64,000 nucleotides of DNA from Bog-113 sp965226755 (GCA_965226755.1 CBDDDT010000007.1:264997-328996); one strand, 5' to 3'; positions 9,016 to 18,344 are shown, counted from the first letter of the stretch. Numbers and translations are program-made. Notes: generated by a model not told the origin, from the letters alone.

Positions 9016-9867
9016 ATGAAACTTGTTACTTTCCAGCACGGGGCGCACGCGCATGCCGGGGTGGTGTTTGAAGACCAGGTGGTGAGCCTGAAAAGCTCCG
9101 GGATGCCGGCTGTGATTTCGGTTCTCGAGGGCGGGCCGGAAGCGGTTCGGCGCATTGAGGTTTTGCTGGCGAAACCGCCCGACGACACGGTTTTTCCGCT
9201 CGCCGGGGTGAAACTGCTGGCCCCGATCCCGCGGCCGCCGAAGATCATCTGCATCGGGTTGAATTACCGGGATCACGCCATTGAAACCGGGATGGCGATT
9301 CCGAGCACGCCGACGGTGTTCACCAAGTTCGCGACGTCCGTGATCGGTCCGGGCGAGCCCATCGTGCTGCCCAGGAATTCGCAGAAGCCGGATTACGAGG
9401 CCGAACTGGGCGTGGTGATCGGGAAGGGCGGCCGCTACATCGCGGCGGCGGACTGGCGCGAGCATGTGTTCGGGTACGTCAATCTGAACGACGTCAGCGC
9501 GCGCGACTACCAGATGGCGACCTCGCAGTGGACCATCGGCAAGACATTCGACACGTTCTGCCCAATGGGGCCGTGGATCGTGTCGGCGGACGAAATCGAC
9601 GACCCGCACCAACTACGGATTGGAACGAAGGTGAACGGCGAGACGCTGCAGGATGGGAACACGCGCGAGCTGATCTTCCGCATCCCGGAGTTGATTGAAT
9701 ATCTGTCGAGCGTGTTTACGCTGGAAGCGGGCGACTTGATCGCCACGGGAACGCCGCCGGGGGTGGGAATGGCGCGCACGCCTCCGCGCTGGCTGAAGGC
9801 GGGCGACGAAGTCGTGGTGTCGGTGGAAGGCTTAGGCGAACTGCGCAATCCCGTAGCGGCGGAGTAG
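9016..9867 (+). CDS. fumarylacetoacetate hydrolase-family protein
   Basis: A 283-residue protein from ATG 9016 (the open frame extends back into the deaminase gene). The FAH fold is seen as an N-terminal domain of about 70 residues, then ICIGLNYRDHAIETGM, the metal ligands in DYEAELGVVIGKGGR, VNLNDVSARD, and the C-terminal GDLIATGTPPGVGMA. These match enzymes such as ureidoglycolate lyase, acylpyruvate hydrolase and 2-hydroxyhepta-2,4-diene-1,7-dioate isomerase, which share one fold and cannot be told apart here. It is cytoplasmic and Mg/Mn dependent. It follows the deaminase by 19 bp, possibly one operon. Confidence 0.9.
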   Translation: MKLVTFQHGAHAHAGVVFEDQVVSLKSSGMPAVISVLEGGPEAVRRIEVLLAKPPDDTVFPLAGVKLLAPIPRPPKIICIGLNYRDHAIETGMAIPSTPTVFTKFATSVIGPGEPIVLPRNSQKPDYEAELGVVIGKGGRYIAAADWREHVFGYVNLNDVSARDYQMATSQWTIGKTFDTFCPMGPWIVSADEIDDPHQLRIGTKVNGETLQDGNTRELIFRIPELIEYLSSVFTLEAGDLIATGTPPGVGMARTPPRWLKAGDEVVVSVEGLGELRNPVAAE

Positions 9868-9886
9868 AGGCCTACAATAGAGGGAG

Positions 9887-10864
9887 ATGCACTCCCACGC
9901 GCATCCTCATCCACAAACCGGCCGGATCCTGAACTGGTCCTTGCTGGCGACGGCGTCGTTCGTCGTCATCGAAATTCTTGCGGGCATGCGGGGACATTCG
10001 CTGGCCCTGCTATCCGATGCCGGCCATAACGCGACCGACGCGCTGGCCTTGCTGCTGGCGTGGTTTGGAATGCGGCAGGAGGCGCGTCCGCCGGACGAGC
10101 GGCGCACGTTCGGTTATCAGCGGGCGGGCGTGCTCACCGCGCTGGTGAACGCCATCACGCTGATTGCGATCTCGGTGTGGATCTTCTACGAGGCCGCGCT
10201 GCGCATCGCGCATCCCCAGCCGGTGAACGACCGGATCATGGCGTTTACCGCGATGGGCGGAATTCTGCTGAACGGCGCGATTGTCTGGGGGCTGCACGGG
10301 ACCGACCGTGACGACCTGAACCTGCGAAGCGCACTGGTCCATATGATGGGCGATCTGATCGGGTCTGCCGCGATTGTGCTGGGAGCGATCGTACTGCGGG
10401 CCACGGGATGGGAGTGGCTGGATCCGGCGTTGTCGATGGCGATCGCGGCGCTGATCGTGTGGTCGGCGTGGGGGATCGCCGGAGAATCGCTGAACATCCT
10501 GCTGGAGGCGCTGCCGCCGGGCATGACGCTGCCCTCGGTGAAAGATTCCCTGCGGAAATTGGATGGCGTTCTGGACGTGCACGATCTTCATATCTGGAGC
10601 CTGGGATCGCGTTCGCGCGCGCTGAGCTGCCATGTGCTGATCAACGATGTGCCGCCTTCGGAAAGCTTTGTGATTCTGGAAGGCATCCGGAACGTGCTGG
10701 GAGAAGAGTTCAAGATCCGGCATACGACCGTGCAGTTCGAGCATTTGAACTGCTGTCCGCCGGAGGATGTGTGTTCCGGGCACGGCGCGCCGGAACAAGA
10801 GCACACCCATTCGCACGCTCACTCGCATGGCCCTTCGCATGAAGGTCACCAGCATCATCACTAA
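9887..10864 (+). CDS. cation diffusion facilitator (Zn/Co/Cd exporter)
   Basis: A 325-residue CDF transporter with a good ribosome site (AGAGGGAG) before ATG 9887. Six membrane helices can be traced between about residues 15 and 210. The metal site is visible as LLSDAGHNATDALALLLAW (HxxxD) in TM2 and LVHMMGDLIGSAAIVLG in TM5. The C-terminal cytoplasmic domain contains VLDVHDLHIWSLG, and both termini are His-rich (MHSHAHPHP and a tail of repeated His), as in CzcD/ZitB exporters. It probably pumps Zn, Cd or Co out in exchange for protons. The DUF58 gene overlaps its last codons. Confidence 0.93.
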   Translation: MHSHAHPHPQTGRILNWSLLATASFVVIEILAGMRGHSLALLSDAGHNATDALALLLAWFGMRQEARPPDERRTFGYQRAGVLTALVNAITLIAISVWIFYEAALRIAHPQPVNDRIMAFTAMGGILLNGAIVWGLHGTDRDDLNLRSALVHMMGDLIGSAAIVLGAIVLRATGWEWLDPALSMAIAALIVWSAWGIAGESLNILLEALPPGMTLPSVKDSLRKLDGVLDVHDLHIWSLGSRSRALSCHVLINDVPPSESFVILEGIRNVLGEEFKIRHTTVQFEHLNCCPPEDVCSGHGAPEQEHTHSHAHSHGPSHEGHQHHH

Positions 10865-11957
10865 CGGCACGGGGCGCCCGGCATGGGTGCGGCGGATCGC
10901 GGCGTCGTTTCAAAGGCATATCCGTTACCGCATCACCGGTTCCGGGTATTTGTTTGGGGGCGCGCTGGCGCTGGTGGGGGCTGCGGCGATCGCTTCGGCG
11001 AACAATCTTCTCTTTCTGATTCTGGCGGCGATGCTGGCGACGCTGCTGATCTCCGGGTTCGTGAGCCGCTTGGGGCTGGCGGGGCTGGAGCTGGAGCTGA
11101 TTCTGCCCGAACACATTTCGGCGCTGCAGCCGGTGACGGCGCGTTTGCGGCTGCGGAACGTCAAATGGTTTCCGTCCTTCGCCATCGCGCTCAGCAGCCG
11201 GCCAGGCGCCAGCGCGCAGGTCTTGAAGCAGGAGATCGTGTTCCCGACCGTCCCAGGACGCTCAACGCTGGAAGTGGATGCGGCCGCCGTGTTTCCCCGG
11301 CGCGGGCTCCATCAGGAGAATCTGTTCGTGATCGCAACGCGCTTTCCGTTCGGATTCGTGGAGCGGCGCGCCTGGGTGTCCATCCGCAGCGAAGTGGTGA
11401 TCTACCCGGCGCTCGACGGTTCGTCCGTGAGCGAGAAACTGCTGGGCGAACTTCGCGGAGAACTGGAGCGGGAGCAGCGCGGGCTCGGGTCGGATTTTTA
11501 CCGCCTGCGACCCTACGAATTTCACGAGAGCGCGCGGTATGTGGACTGGAAGAGCTCGGCGCACACGCGGGAGTTGCAGGTACGGGAATTCGCGCGCGAA
11601 GAACGGTCTACCGTGTATCTGTTTTTCGATCTGCGCATGCCGGCGGGAGAAGCTTTTGAACAATCCGTGGCGAATTGCGCGTTCCTGGCGTGGAAACTCA
11701 GCGGCGAATCGGCCCGCGTCCGGTTCCGAACGCAATTGGCGGACCTGGTGTTCCCGGAGCAGGTGGATTTGTATGAAATTCTGCGCGCGTTAGCGCTGGT
11801 GAACTCCGCGCCGGAAATGGAAGTGCCCGACGCCGAAGAAGACGATCCGCATCTCCTCTTCACGGCGGACGCCGCGGCGTTTGAGGACGCGGGCTGGCGG
11901 CCCGAACATATTGTAAACGGCGCGTATGTGAGCGGGCCGGATCCTACGGTATCCTGA
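10839..11957 (+). CDS. DUF58 domain membrane protein
   Basis: A 372-residue protein taken from ATG 10839, which overlaps the end of the CDF gene by 26 bp; an ATG at 10827 is possible. Two membrane helices lie near residues 30-75 (YLFGGALALVGAAAIASANN and LLFLILAAMLATLLIS). The hallmark of DUF58 follows at about residues 210-245: LRPYEFHESARYVDWKSSAH then LQVREFAREE. DUF58 proteins resemble VWA proteins and are usually linked to MoxR ATPases and transglutaminase-like proteins, none of which is next to it here. The overlap suggests translational coupling with the exporter, though a shared function is not obvious. Confidence 0.88.
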   Translation: MKVTSIITNGTGRPAWVRRIAASFQRHIRYRITGSGYLFGGALALVGAAAIASANNLLFLILAAMLATLLISGFVSRLGLAGLELELILPEHISALQPVTARLRLRNVKWFPSFAIALSSRPGASAQVLKQEIVFPTVPGRSTLEVDAAAVFPRRGLHQENLFVIATRFPFGFVERRAWVSIRSEVVIYPALDGSSVSEKLLGELRGELEREQRGLGSDFYRLRPYEFHESARYVDWKSSAHTRELQVREFAREERSTVYLFFDLRMPAGEAFEQSVANCAFLAWKLSGESARVRFRTQLADLVFPEQVDLYEILRALALVNSAPEMEVPDAEEDDPHLLFTADAAAFEDAGWRPEHIVNGAYVSGPDPTVS

Positions 11958-11974
11958 CTCTTACATCGAATACT

Positions 11975-13936
11975 ATGAAGCTGTTTGCGGCAGGCGTAAT
12001 GGCGTGCGTGACGTTAGCCTCGATTTCGATTGCGCAGACCTCTGCCCCGCCGGCCGCTTCTCCCGGCGCGCCCGCGCCGAACACATCCGGATCGGCGACG
12101 CCTGACCTGCCGGAGGTGAAGACGTCGATCACCGTGAACGGACATATCACGACCGAGTCGCCCGCCGATATCACCGATCTTTCGGGTGTGCAGATCAGCG
12201 ATACGCCGGGAACCAATCTGGACGATCGCCTGCGGCAAGTGCCGGGATTCAGTCTGTTCCGCCGGACGTCGAGCGAGGTGGCGAATCCGACGACGCAAGG
12301 AGTTTCCCTGCGTGGCGTGGGGTCGACCGGCGCATCGCGAACGCTGGTGCTGTTCGATGGCGTGCCGTTCAACGATCCGTTCGGCGGGTGGGTTTACTGG
12401 ACGCGGTTCACGCCGGAAGATGTGGACAGCGTGGAAATTTCGCGCGGGGCGTCCACCAGCGTGTTCGGCAATCTGGCGCTCGGCGGGGCGATCAATATAT
12501 TTCCCGACCAGCCCCTGCGGTCGCACTTTTCAGCGGGCGCCGAAGCCGGGACGCAGAGCACCGTGGATGTGTGGGCGGATTATACGAAGGCGTTTCGAAA
12601 TTTTGCGTTCACGGCGGGCGGCCGCGGGTTTACGACGGACGGCTTCTACGTTGTGCCGGAATATGCGCGGGGCACTGCGGACCGCAAGGCTAACGTCCAT
12701 TTCATCAACGATGAGGTGCGCCTGGACTGGTTCAGCGGGAAGCACCGGCTTTACGCGTGGGTGAACACGGTGGTGGAGGAACGCCGAAACGGGACGGCCT
12801 TGACGCACAACTCGAGCGCCGTGGGAACGGGCTCGCTGCGCTACGTGTACCAGGGCGCCAACGACGGTCTCGCGGTGACCGGGTTCGGGACCACGGGGCA
12901 GTTTCACAGCACTTACTCGGCGGTGTCGGCGAACCGCGACACGGAGACGCCGGTCTCCACGCAGACCGTGCCGGAGAGCGCGCTGGGCGGGTCGGCGGTT
13001 TACACGCACACGCAATCGCGCTTCGACATCACGGCGGGCGCGGACGCGGAGCAGGATCGCGGGTTCAGCACGGACCGGTTCTCTCCGACGTTCATGCGCA
13101 TCGCCGGCGGGTCGCTGCTGGAGCACGGCGAATTCCTGCAAGGCGATCTGAACGAAGGCCCCGTCCGCTTCTTCGCGGGAGCGCGGCACCAGTACACGGG
13201 GCAGGACGGACATCAATTCTTCAACCCGAGCGCCGGGTTCACGGTGGGCAAGCACGGATGGCGCGGCCGCGGCAGCGTGTACCGGGCGTTCCGATCGCCG
13301 ACCTTGAATGAACTGTACCGGCAATTCCGCGTCGGCAATACCACGACGCTGGCCAATGCCGCGTTGCAGCCGGAAACCGTGTTTGCAGCCGAAATCGGGG
13401 CCGATTACGTGATGGAGCACGGGGCGGTGCGCGTGACCGCGTTCCGGAACCAGCTCTACAACCTGATCACGAATGTCACGCTGAGCAGCACCAGCAATTC
13501 GATCACGCGCCAACGGGAGAACGCGGGAAACGCGCTGGATCGCGGCGTGGAGGTGAGCGTGGATCATCACTGGCGCGAGTTCACCGGAACGCTGGCCTAT
13601 CTGCTGGTCGATTCGCGCTACGCGACGGGGTTGCGCGTGCCGGAGGTCGGGAAAAATCAGGGTTCCGGAACCCTGACCTGGTCGCATAAACGCACGCTGG
13701 CGCTGGGCGCGGTGCGCGCTTCGTCTCTCCAGTTCGATGACGATCAGAACCAGTTCCTTCTGCCGGGGTACGCGGTGGTGCAGCTGATGGTGCGCGAGCG
13801 CTTATACAAAAGCCTGTCAGCTTCCGTGCAGATTACGAATCTGCTCGACCGCACCTTCTATACGGGTTTCACGCCGACGCCGACGATCGGGGATCCGCGG
13901 ATCGTGATGGCCGGGTTGATCTGGAAGACGAACTAA
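11975..13936 (+). CDS. TonB-dependent outer membrane receptor
   Basis: A 653-residue protein with a signal peptide (MKLFAAGVMACVTLASISIA), a Pro/Ala linker, then a plug domain of about residues 55-170 containing LDDRLRQVPGFSLFRR and GVSLRGVGSTGASRTLVLFD. The rest alternates in the way of a 22-strand barrel, with GDRGVEVSVDHHW-like strands and a final aromatic-poor strand (VMAGLIWKTN). Such receptors import siderophores, cobalamin or glycans using TonB energy. The ligand is not evident. It is the last gene before the trp operon, from which 60 bp separate it. Confidence 0.9.
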   Translation: MKLFAAGVMACVTLASISIAQTSAPPAASPGAPAPNTSGSATPDLPEVKTSITVNGHITTESPADITDLSGVQISDTPGTNLDDRLRQVPGFSLFRRTSSEVANPTTQGVSLRGVGSTGASRTLVLFDGVPFNDPFGGWVYWTRFTPEDVDSVEISRGASTSVFGNLALGGAINIFPDQPLRSHFSAGAEAGTQSTVDVWADYTKAFRNFAFTAGGRGFTTDGFYVVPEYARGTADRKANVHFINDEVRLDWFSGKHRLYAWVNTVVEERRNGTALTHNSSAVGTGSLRYVYQGANDGLAVTGFGTTGQFHSTYSAVSANRDTETPVSTQTVPESALGGSAVYTHTQSRFDITAGADAEQDRGFSTDRFSPTFMRIAGGSLLEHGEFLQGDLNEGPVRFFAGARHQYTGQDGHQFFNPSAGFTVGKHGWRGRGSVYRAFRSPTLNELYRQFRVGNTTTLANAALQPETVFAAEIGADYVMEHGAVRVTAFRNQLYNLITNVTLSSTSNSITRQRENAGNALDRGVEVSVDHHWREFTGTLAYLLVDSRYATGLRVPEVGKNQGSGTLTWSHKRTLALGAVRASSLQFDDDQNQFLLPGYAVVQLMVRERLYKSLSASVQITNLLDRTFYTGFTPTPTIGDPRIVMAGLIWKTN

Positions 13937-13996
13937 ACAGCGCCTAACCCCGGCGCCGCGCGATTTGGGTCCGAGCGCCACGCGCTACCATGAAAT

Positions 13997-14785
13997 TTGA
14001 CTTCAGCGACCCCCGATATTCTGCAGAGGATTGTGGAACGCAAGCGGGAAGAACTGCGCGAAATGCGGGCGCCGCTATCCGAACTGGAGGCGCGCGCGGA
14101 GCAATCCACTTACCAGCGGCGGCCGTTTGCGGGCGCGCTCCGGAAGAACAAGCCGGCGATTATTGCCGAGATGAAACAGGCGTCGCCGAGCAAAGGGCTG
14201 CTGGCGGCGCACTATGATCCCGAACGCACCGCGGCCGCTTACCAGCAAGGCGGCGCGGCGGCCCTTTCGGTCCTGACCGATCATGATTTTTTCCGCGGCA
14301 GCCTGGAGCATTTAGAACGGGCGCGAGCCGCGGTTAAGCTTCCGGTTCTGCGGAAAGATTTCACGATCAGCGAGACGCAAATCCTGGAAGCCGCCGGCCG
14401 CGGCGCGGACGCCATTCTGCTGATCGCGGCGATTCTCAGCCGGGACGAACTGCGGCGGTTTCGGGAGCTCGCGGCGCAGTTTCTGGTGGCGGCGGTGGTG
14501 GAAGTGCATGACGAGGAGGAGCTCGATCGGGCGCTCGAATCGGGCGCCGCGATCGTGGGCGTCAACAATCGCGACCTGCGGACGTTCACCGTGCGGTTGG
14601 AGACTTCGCTCGAGCTGGCGCCGAAAATTCCAGGCAATCTGATCCGCGTGAGCGAGAGCGGGATCCGGACGGCGCAAGATGTTCAGCGGCTGACGGAAGC
14701 CGGTTTTGACGCGTTCCTGGTCGGTGAGCATCTGATGAAGGCGGCCGACCCCGCGGCGGCGTTGAAGAGCTTGCGATGTTCGTGA
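13997..14785 (+). CDS. trpC: indole-3-glycerol phosphate synthase
   Basis: A 262-residue enzyme closing the indole ring from CdRP. Motifs of the beta/alpha barrel are complete: IAEMKQASPSKGLL (catalytic Lys, Ser), LSVLTDHDFFRGS, LPVLRKDFTI (catalytic Lys), GVNNRDLRTF, VSESGI, and FLVGEHLMK. The start is inferred as TTG 13999-region codon at 13997; the ATG at 13990 is in another frame and gives an unrelated peptide. It opens a run of seven genes with overlapping ends. trpE, trpG and trpD are not in the window, so the pathway is split. Confidence 0.95.
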   Translation: MTSATPDILQRIVERKREELREMRAPLSELEARAEQSTYQRRPFAGALRKNKPAIIAEMKQASPSKGLLAAHYDPERTAAAYQQGGAAALSVLTDHDFFRGSLEHLERARAAVKLPVLRKDFTISETQILEAAGRGADAILLIAAILSRDELRRFRELAAQFLVAAVVEVHDEEELDRALESGAAIVGVNNRDLRTFTVRLETSLELAPKIPGNLIRVSESGIRTAQDVQRLTEAGFDAFLVGEHLMKAADPAAALKSLRCS

Positions 14786-15369
14786 AGGTCTGCGGAATCA
14801 CGCGCCGCGAAGACGCTTTGGCGGCGGTGGAAAGCGGGGCGGGCGCGGTGGGTTTTATCTTTCACCCTCTCAGCCCGCGTTACGTGCCGCCGCGCGCCGT
14901 GGGCGAATGGATTGAAGATCTGCCCGCGGATATCTGGCGCGTGGGCGTGTTCGTGGATCAGACGCCGGCGGCGGTGGAACGCATTTGCGCGGACCTCCAT
15001 TTAGATGTGGCCCAGTTGCATGGCTCCGAGCGCGCCGCGGATGTTCCTGCGGCCGTGCGGGTGTGGAAGGCGTTTCGCGTGCATGGCGCGCTGGACTTGG
15101 CCGTGGAGGAGTTTCCGGCTGAAGCGGTGCTGCTGGATGGAGCGCGCTCGGGCGAACCGTTCGATTGGCGTCTCGCGCGCGGCGTGCGGCGGCGCGTGAT
15201 TCTGGCGGGCGGCTTGAATGAGCATAACGTCGCCGCTGCGATAGAAGAAGCCCTCCCGTGGGGAGTGGACGCGTGTTCGTGTTTGGAAAGTTCTCCAGGA
15301 AAGAAGGATCACGCGCGCATGGCGCGGTTTCTCAAAGCATGTCAGCCCCTTTTGGCGATTCCCCAGTAA
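14776..15369 (+). CDS. trpF: phosphoribosylanthranilate isomerase
   Basis: A 197-residue TIM-barrel enzyme that converts PRA to CdRP. It shows VKVCGITRREDA with the catalytic Cys at the N terminus, AGAVGFIFHPLSPRYV, the catalytic Asp in VGVFVDQ, the LHGSE segment and the phosphate-binding ILAGGLNEHNV. The C-terminal DACSCLESSPGKKD departs slightly from the usual DVSSGVE, with Cys in place of Ser/Gly. The ATG lies 10 bp inside trpC, so translation is coupled. Confidence 0.94.
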   Translation: MFVKVCGITRREDALAAVESGAGAVGFIFHPLSPRYVPPRAVGEWIEDLPADIWRVGVFVDQTPAAVERICADLHLDVAQLHGSERAADVPAAVRVWKAFRVHGALDLAVEEFPAEAVLLDGARSGEPFDWRLARGVRRRVILAGGLNEHNVAAAIEEALPWGVDACSCLESSPGKKDHARMARFLKACQPLLAIPQ

Positions 15370-16562
15370 CGACGCAGCCCGATGCGGGCGGGCACTTCGG
15401 CGCTTTTGGCGGCCGCTACGTGCCGGAAGTGCTGATGTCGCCGCTCGAAGAACTCGAGCAGACCTATTTGGAAGCCCGCCGCGATCCGGGCTTCCAGGCG
15501 GAGCTGGATCATCTGCTGCATACCTATGCGGGCCGGCCCACGCCGCTCTACTATGCGAAGCGGCTTTCCGAACAGATCGGGGGCGCGCGCGTTTATTTGA
15601 AGCGCGAGGACCTGCTCCACACCGGCGCGCATAAGATCAACAACTGCTTGGGACAGGGCTTGCTGGCGCGGCGCATGGGCAAGACGCGGATCATCGCGGA
15701 GACTGGCGCGGGACAGCACGGCGTGGCGACGGCGACGGTCTGCGCGCTATTCGGTTTCGATTGCACGGTGTATATGGGCGAAGAGGACATGCGGCGGCAG
15801 AAGCTGAACGTGTTCCGCATGCGCCTGCTGGGCGCGAAAGTGACGGGCGTCTCGTCGGGCAGCCGCACGCTGAAGGACGCCATCAGCGAAGCGATGCGCG
15901 ATTGGGTTACGCACATCGAGACGACGCATTACCTGCTGGGATCGGCGCTGGGCTCGCACCCTTATCCGATGATGGTGCGGGATTTCCACCGCGTGATGGG
16001 CGTGGAAGCGCGGGAGCAGATTCTGGAGGCGGAAGGGCGCCTGCCTGACGTGGTGTTTGCGTGCGTGGGCGGCGGCAGCAACGCCATCGGGATCTTTCAC
16101 CCGTTTGTGCGGGATGCGGGCGTCAAGTTGGTGGGCGTGGAAGCGGGCGGCACGGGTCCGGAGCCGGGCCGTCATGCGGCGCGCTTCAGCGGCGGTTCGC
16201 CCGGCGTGCTGCACGGCGCGAAGAGTTACTTGCTGCAGGATGAGCACGGGCAGGTTTCGCTGACGCACTCGGTTTCAGCGGGGCTGGATTACGCGCTGGT
16301 GGGACCGGAACATGCATGGCTGCACGAAGAGAAGCGCGCGGAGTATTGCTCGGCGACCGACGCCCAGGCTCTGGAAGCGGCGGTGCGGTTAAGCCGCACG
16401 GAAGGCATTATCCCCGCGCTTGAAAGTTCCCACGCGGTGGCCGAGGCGATCCGCCGCGCTCCCGGCGCCAGGGACGCGGTGTTCCTGGTGAATCTGTCCG
16501 GGCGCGGCGACAAGGACATGGACATTTACCGGGAGAACTTACCGGAGCTCGACGGAGAGTGA
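15339..16562 (+). CDS. trpB: tryptophan synthase beta subunit
   Basis: A 407-residue PLP enzyme that joins indole and serine. The PLP lysine is Lys99 in HTGAHKINN; ETGAGQHGVATATV, the phosphate loop in CVGGGSNAIG, and the C-terminal LSGRGDKDMD are all present. The ATG at 15339 is preferred to the earlier in-frame GTG-like options because the family begins about 20 residues before FGGRYVPE. It overlaps trpF by 31 bp and shares GTGA with trpA. This is the standard trpB1 type that pairs with trpA. Confidence 0.96.
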   Translation: MSAPFGDSPVTTQPDAGGHFGAFGGRYVPEVLMSPLEELEQTYLEARRDPGFQAELDHLLHTYAGRPTPLYYAKRLSEQIGGARVYLKREDLLHTGAHKINNCLGQGLLARRMGKTRIIAETGAGQHGVATATVCALFGFDCTVYMGEEDMRRQKLNVFRMRLLGAKVTGVSSGSRTLKDAISEAMRDWVTHIETTHYLLGSALGSHPYPMMVRDFHRVMGVEAREQILEAEGRLPDVVFACVGGGSNAIGIFHPFVRDAGVKLVGVEAGGTGPEPGRHAARFSGGSPGVLHGAKSYLLQDEHGQVSLTHSVSAGLDYALVGPEHAWLHEEKRAEYCSATDAQALEAAVRLSRTEGIIPALESSHAVAEAIRRAPGARDAVFLVNLSGRGDKDMDIYRENLPELDGE

Positions 16563-17344
16563 CGCGGGTCGCCAAGGTGTTCCGGGACCGGAAGCACGTG
16601 CTCGTCGCGTATATCACCGCGGGCGATCCACATCCGGACCGTACGGCGGGGCTGACGGCGGCGCTGCTGCGCGGCGGGGCCGATCTGATCGAACTGGGCG
16701 TGCCGTTCTCCGATCCCGTCGCGGACGGACCCGTGATCCAGCGCGCGGGCTACCGGGCGCTTCAGCAGGGCACGACGATGACGCGCGTGCTGGAGATCGC
16801 GCGCGAAATCCGCGCGAGTTCAGAGGTTCCGCTGCTGCTGTTCACCTATCTGAATCCGGTGGAGCGCTACGGGGTGGAGCGTCTGGCGCGGGATGCGAAA
16901 GCGGCGGGAATCGACGCCTGCCTGCTGACGGATGCGAGCGTGGAGGAAGCTTTGGAGTATGTGCGGGTGATGCGCGCGCACGATCTCGATACAGTGTTTC
17001 TGGGAGCGCCGACCAGTTCGGATCGCCGTTTGAAGCTGATTGCGGAATATTCGAGCGGATTTATTTACGTGGTGAGCCGAACGGGCGTCACGGGTGAGCA
17101 GAGTTCGGTGTCGAACGCGGTGGCGCCTCTGGTGGAGCGGGTGCGCGCGGTTTCCGATCTGCCGGTCGCGGTGGGATTCGGCGTATCGACGTCTGCGCAA
17201 GTGGGTGAGATCGGCCGTATCGCGCCGGGCGTGGTGGTAGGGAGCGCGATCATGAGCCTGATTGAAAAGCATGGCGGCGCGCCCGATTTGGAAGAGCGCT
17301 TGGAAGCGTTCGCGCGCGAACTGAAGAGCGGATTCGAAGCATGA
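16559..17344 (+). CDS. trpA: tryptophan synthase alpha subunit
   Basis: A 261-residue TIM-barrel enzyme that splits indole-3-glycerol phosphate to indole for TrpB. The catalytic Glu and Asp are in LIELGVPFSDPVADGPVIQ; YVVSRTGVTGEQ and VGFGVSTSAQV are the loop 6 and phosphate regions. Loop 2 reads LLTDASVEEA, where many homologues have DLPPEE. The start codon is the GTG at 16559, overlapping the trpB stop by four bases. Confidence 0.95.
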   Translation: MTRVAKVFRDRKHVLVAYITAGDPHPDRTAGLTAALLRGGADLIELGVPFSDPVADGPVIQRAGYRALQQGTTMTRVLEIAREIRASSEVPLLLFTYLNPVERYGVERLARDAKAAGIDACLLTDASVEEALEYVRVMRAHDLDTVFLGAPTSSDRRLKLIAEYSSGFIYVVSRTGVTGEQSSVSNAVAPLVERVRAVSDLPVAVGFGVSTSAQVGEIGRIAPGVVVGSAIMSLIEKHGGAPDLEERLEAFARELKSGFEA

Positions 17345-17631
17345 CGCTGGAAGCCGCGATGCAGGCGTTGGGAGCTTGCCGGGAGAAGATCGATGACGTG
17401 GACCGGCGCATTCTGGAGCTTCTGAACGAGCGCACGGAAACGGTGGAATCGATCGGGCGCATCAAGGCCTCGGCGAGCCTTCCCGTCTATGAGCCGCGGC
17501 GCGAGGATCAGGTGTTTCAAAACGTGGCGGAGCACAACAAGGGCCCGCTGCCGCCCGACGCGGCGAAGCGCATTTTCGAACGTATCATCGATGAAATGCG
17601 CAAAGTCCAGCGCGAGCGAATGGAGAAGTAA
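17341..17631 (+). CDS. chorismate mutase, AroQ type
   Basis: A 96-residue all-helical protein matching the monofunctional AroQ chorismate mutase. It has IDDVDRRILELLNERTE, where Arg and the following acidic/polar residues line the active site, then IGRIKA with the conserved Lys, the YEPRREDQV segment, and a C-terminal helix IFERIIDEMRKVQRE. It diverts chorismate to prephenate, the substrate of tyrA two genes on. The ATG overlaps the trpA stop (ATGA). Confidence 0.92.
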   Translation: MTLEAAMQALGACREKIDDVDRRILELLNERTETVESIGRIKASASLPVYEPRREDQVFQNVAEHNKGPLPPDAAKRIFERIIDEMRKVQRERMEK

Positions 17632-18344
17632 TGCTGGTAGTGATGGAGTCCGGCGTTTCCGAGCAGCAGGTGGAGCAGGTGATGGAGCGCATGATCGCGC
17701 TGGGTTTCGACGTGCACCGTTCGAGCGGAATGACGTACACGGTGCTGGGCGGGATCGGCGACGGACGGAAATTCGACGAAGCGGAGTTCAAAGCGATGCC
17801 GGGAGTGCGAGAGGCGATCAGGATCACGAGCCGCTGGAAGCTGGCGGCGAAGCGGGCGAACCCTGGAGGCACGCGCGTACGGATCGGGGCGGTGGAAGTG
17901 GGAGGCAGCGGCGGCGCGGCGGCGCTGCCGGGCGATGCGATCCTTCGCGAGATCTGGGAATCCTCGCAGGTGCGCGTGCTTTCCGCGCATGGGGACGCGC
18001 TGGTTGTCCCGGCCCACGCCATGGAGAATGAAGCTCTGCTGCGGGAGTTGGGACGCGCGGGGCTGCCGGTGATTCTGAAGCGCGGCGAAACCGCGTATGT
18101 GGACGACTGGCTGAGCGCGGCGGATCTGATATTGCAGGCCGGCAACAAGGATGTGGTGCTGTGCGAGTCCGGCGTGCGGAGTTTCGCCGGTCGCGTGCTC
18201 GATGTGGGGGCGATCGCGGAGCTGCGCATGCTGACGCATCTACCTGTGATTGCGGCGCCGCGCGCGGTGAGCGACAAGGCGGACGTGATCGAAGCGCTGG
18301 CCCGCGCGGCGACCGCGGCGGGCGCTCACGGCATCCTGAATTGA
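17631..18344 (+). CDS. DAHP synthase-like protein lacking catalytic ligands
   Basis: A 237-residue protein in the place where a type I-beta DAHP synthase (about 338 residues) would be expected. The N-terminal ferredoxin/ACT-like domain (residues 1-75, MLVVMESGVSEQQVEQVMER and YTVLGGIGD) is kept, and later parts align: LPVILKRGETAYVDDWLSAA, KDVVLCESGVRSF and a final GAHGI. However, the GPCSxE and KPRTSP segments are absent, DPSHSGGR is replaced by APRAVSDK, and the protein stops before EVHP. All four expected metal ligands are therefore missing, so it is unlikely to make DAHP. It is an intact frame, coupled to its neighbours, and may be regulatory. Confidence 0.8.
   Translation: MLVVMESGVSEQQVEQVMERMIALGFDVHRSSGMTYTVLGGIGDGRKFDEAEFKAMPGVREAIRITSRWKLAAKRANPGGTRVRIGAVEVGGSGGAAALPGDAILREIWESSQVRVLSAHGDALVVPAHAMENEALLRELGRAGLPVILKRGETAYVDDWLSAADLILQAGNKDVVLCESGVRSFAGRVLDVGAIAELRMLTHLPVIAAPRAVSDKADVIEALARAATAAGAHGILN

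Noticed and set aside
8526..9254. N-terminal extension of the M1 peptidase frame to 1037 codons
   Set aside because: It would run antisense across the deaminase and the FAH-family gene and precede a clear signal peptide.
13990..14217. ATG 13990 as start of trpC
   Set aside because: It is in a different frame from the trpC motifs and gives an Arg/Gly-rich peptide.
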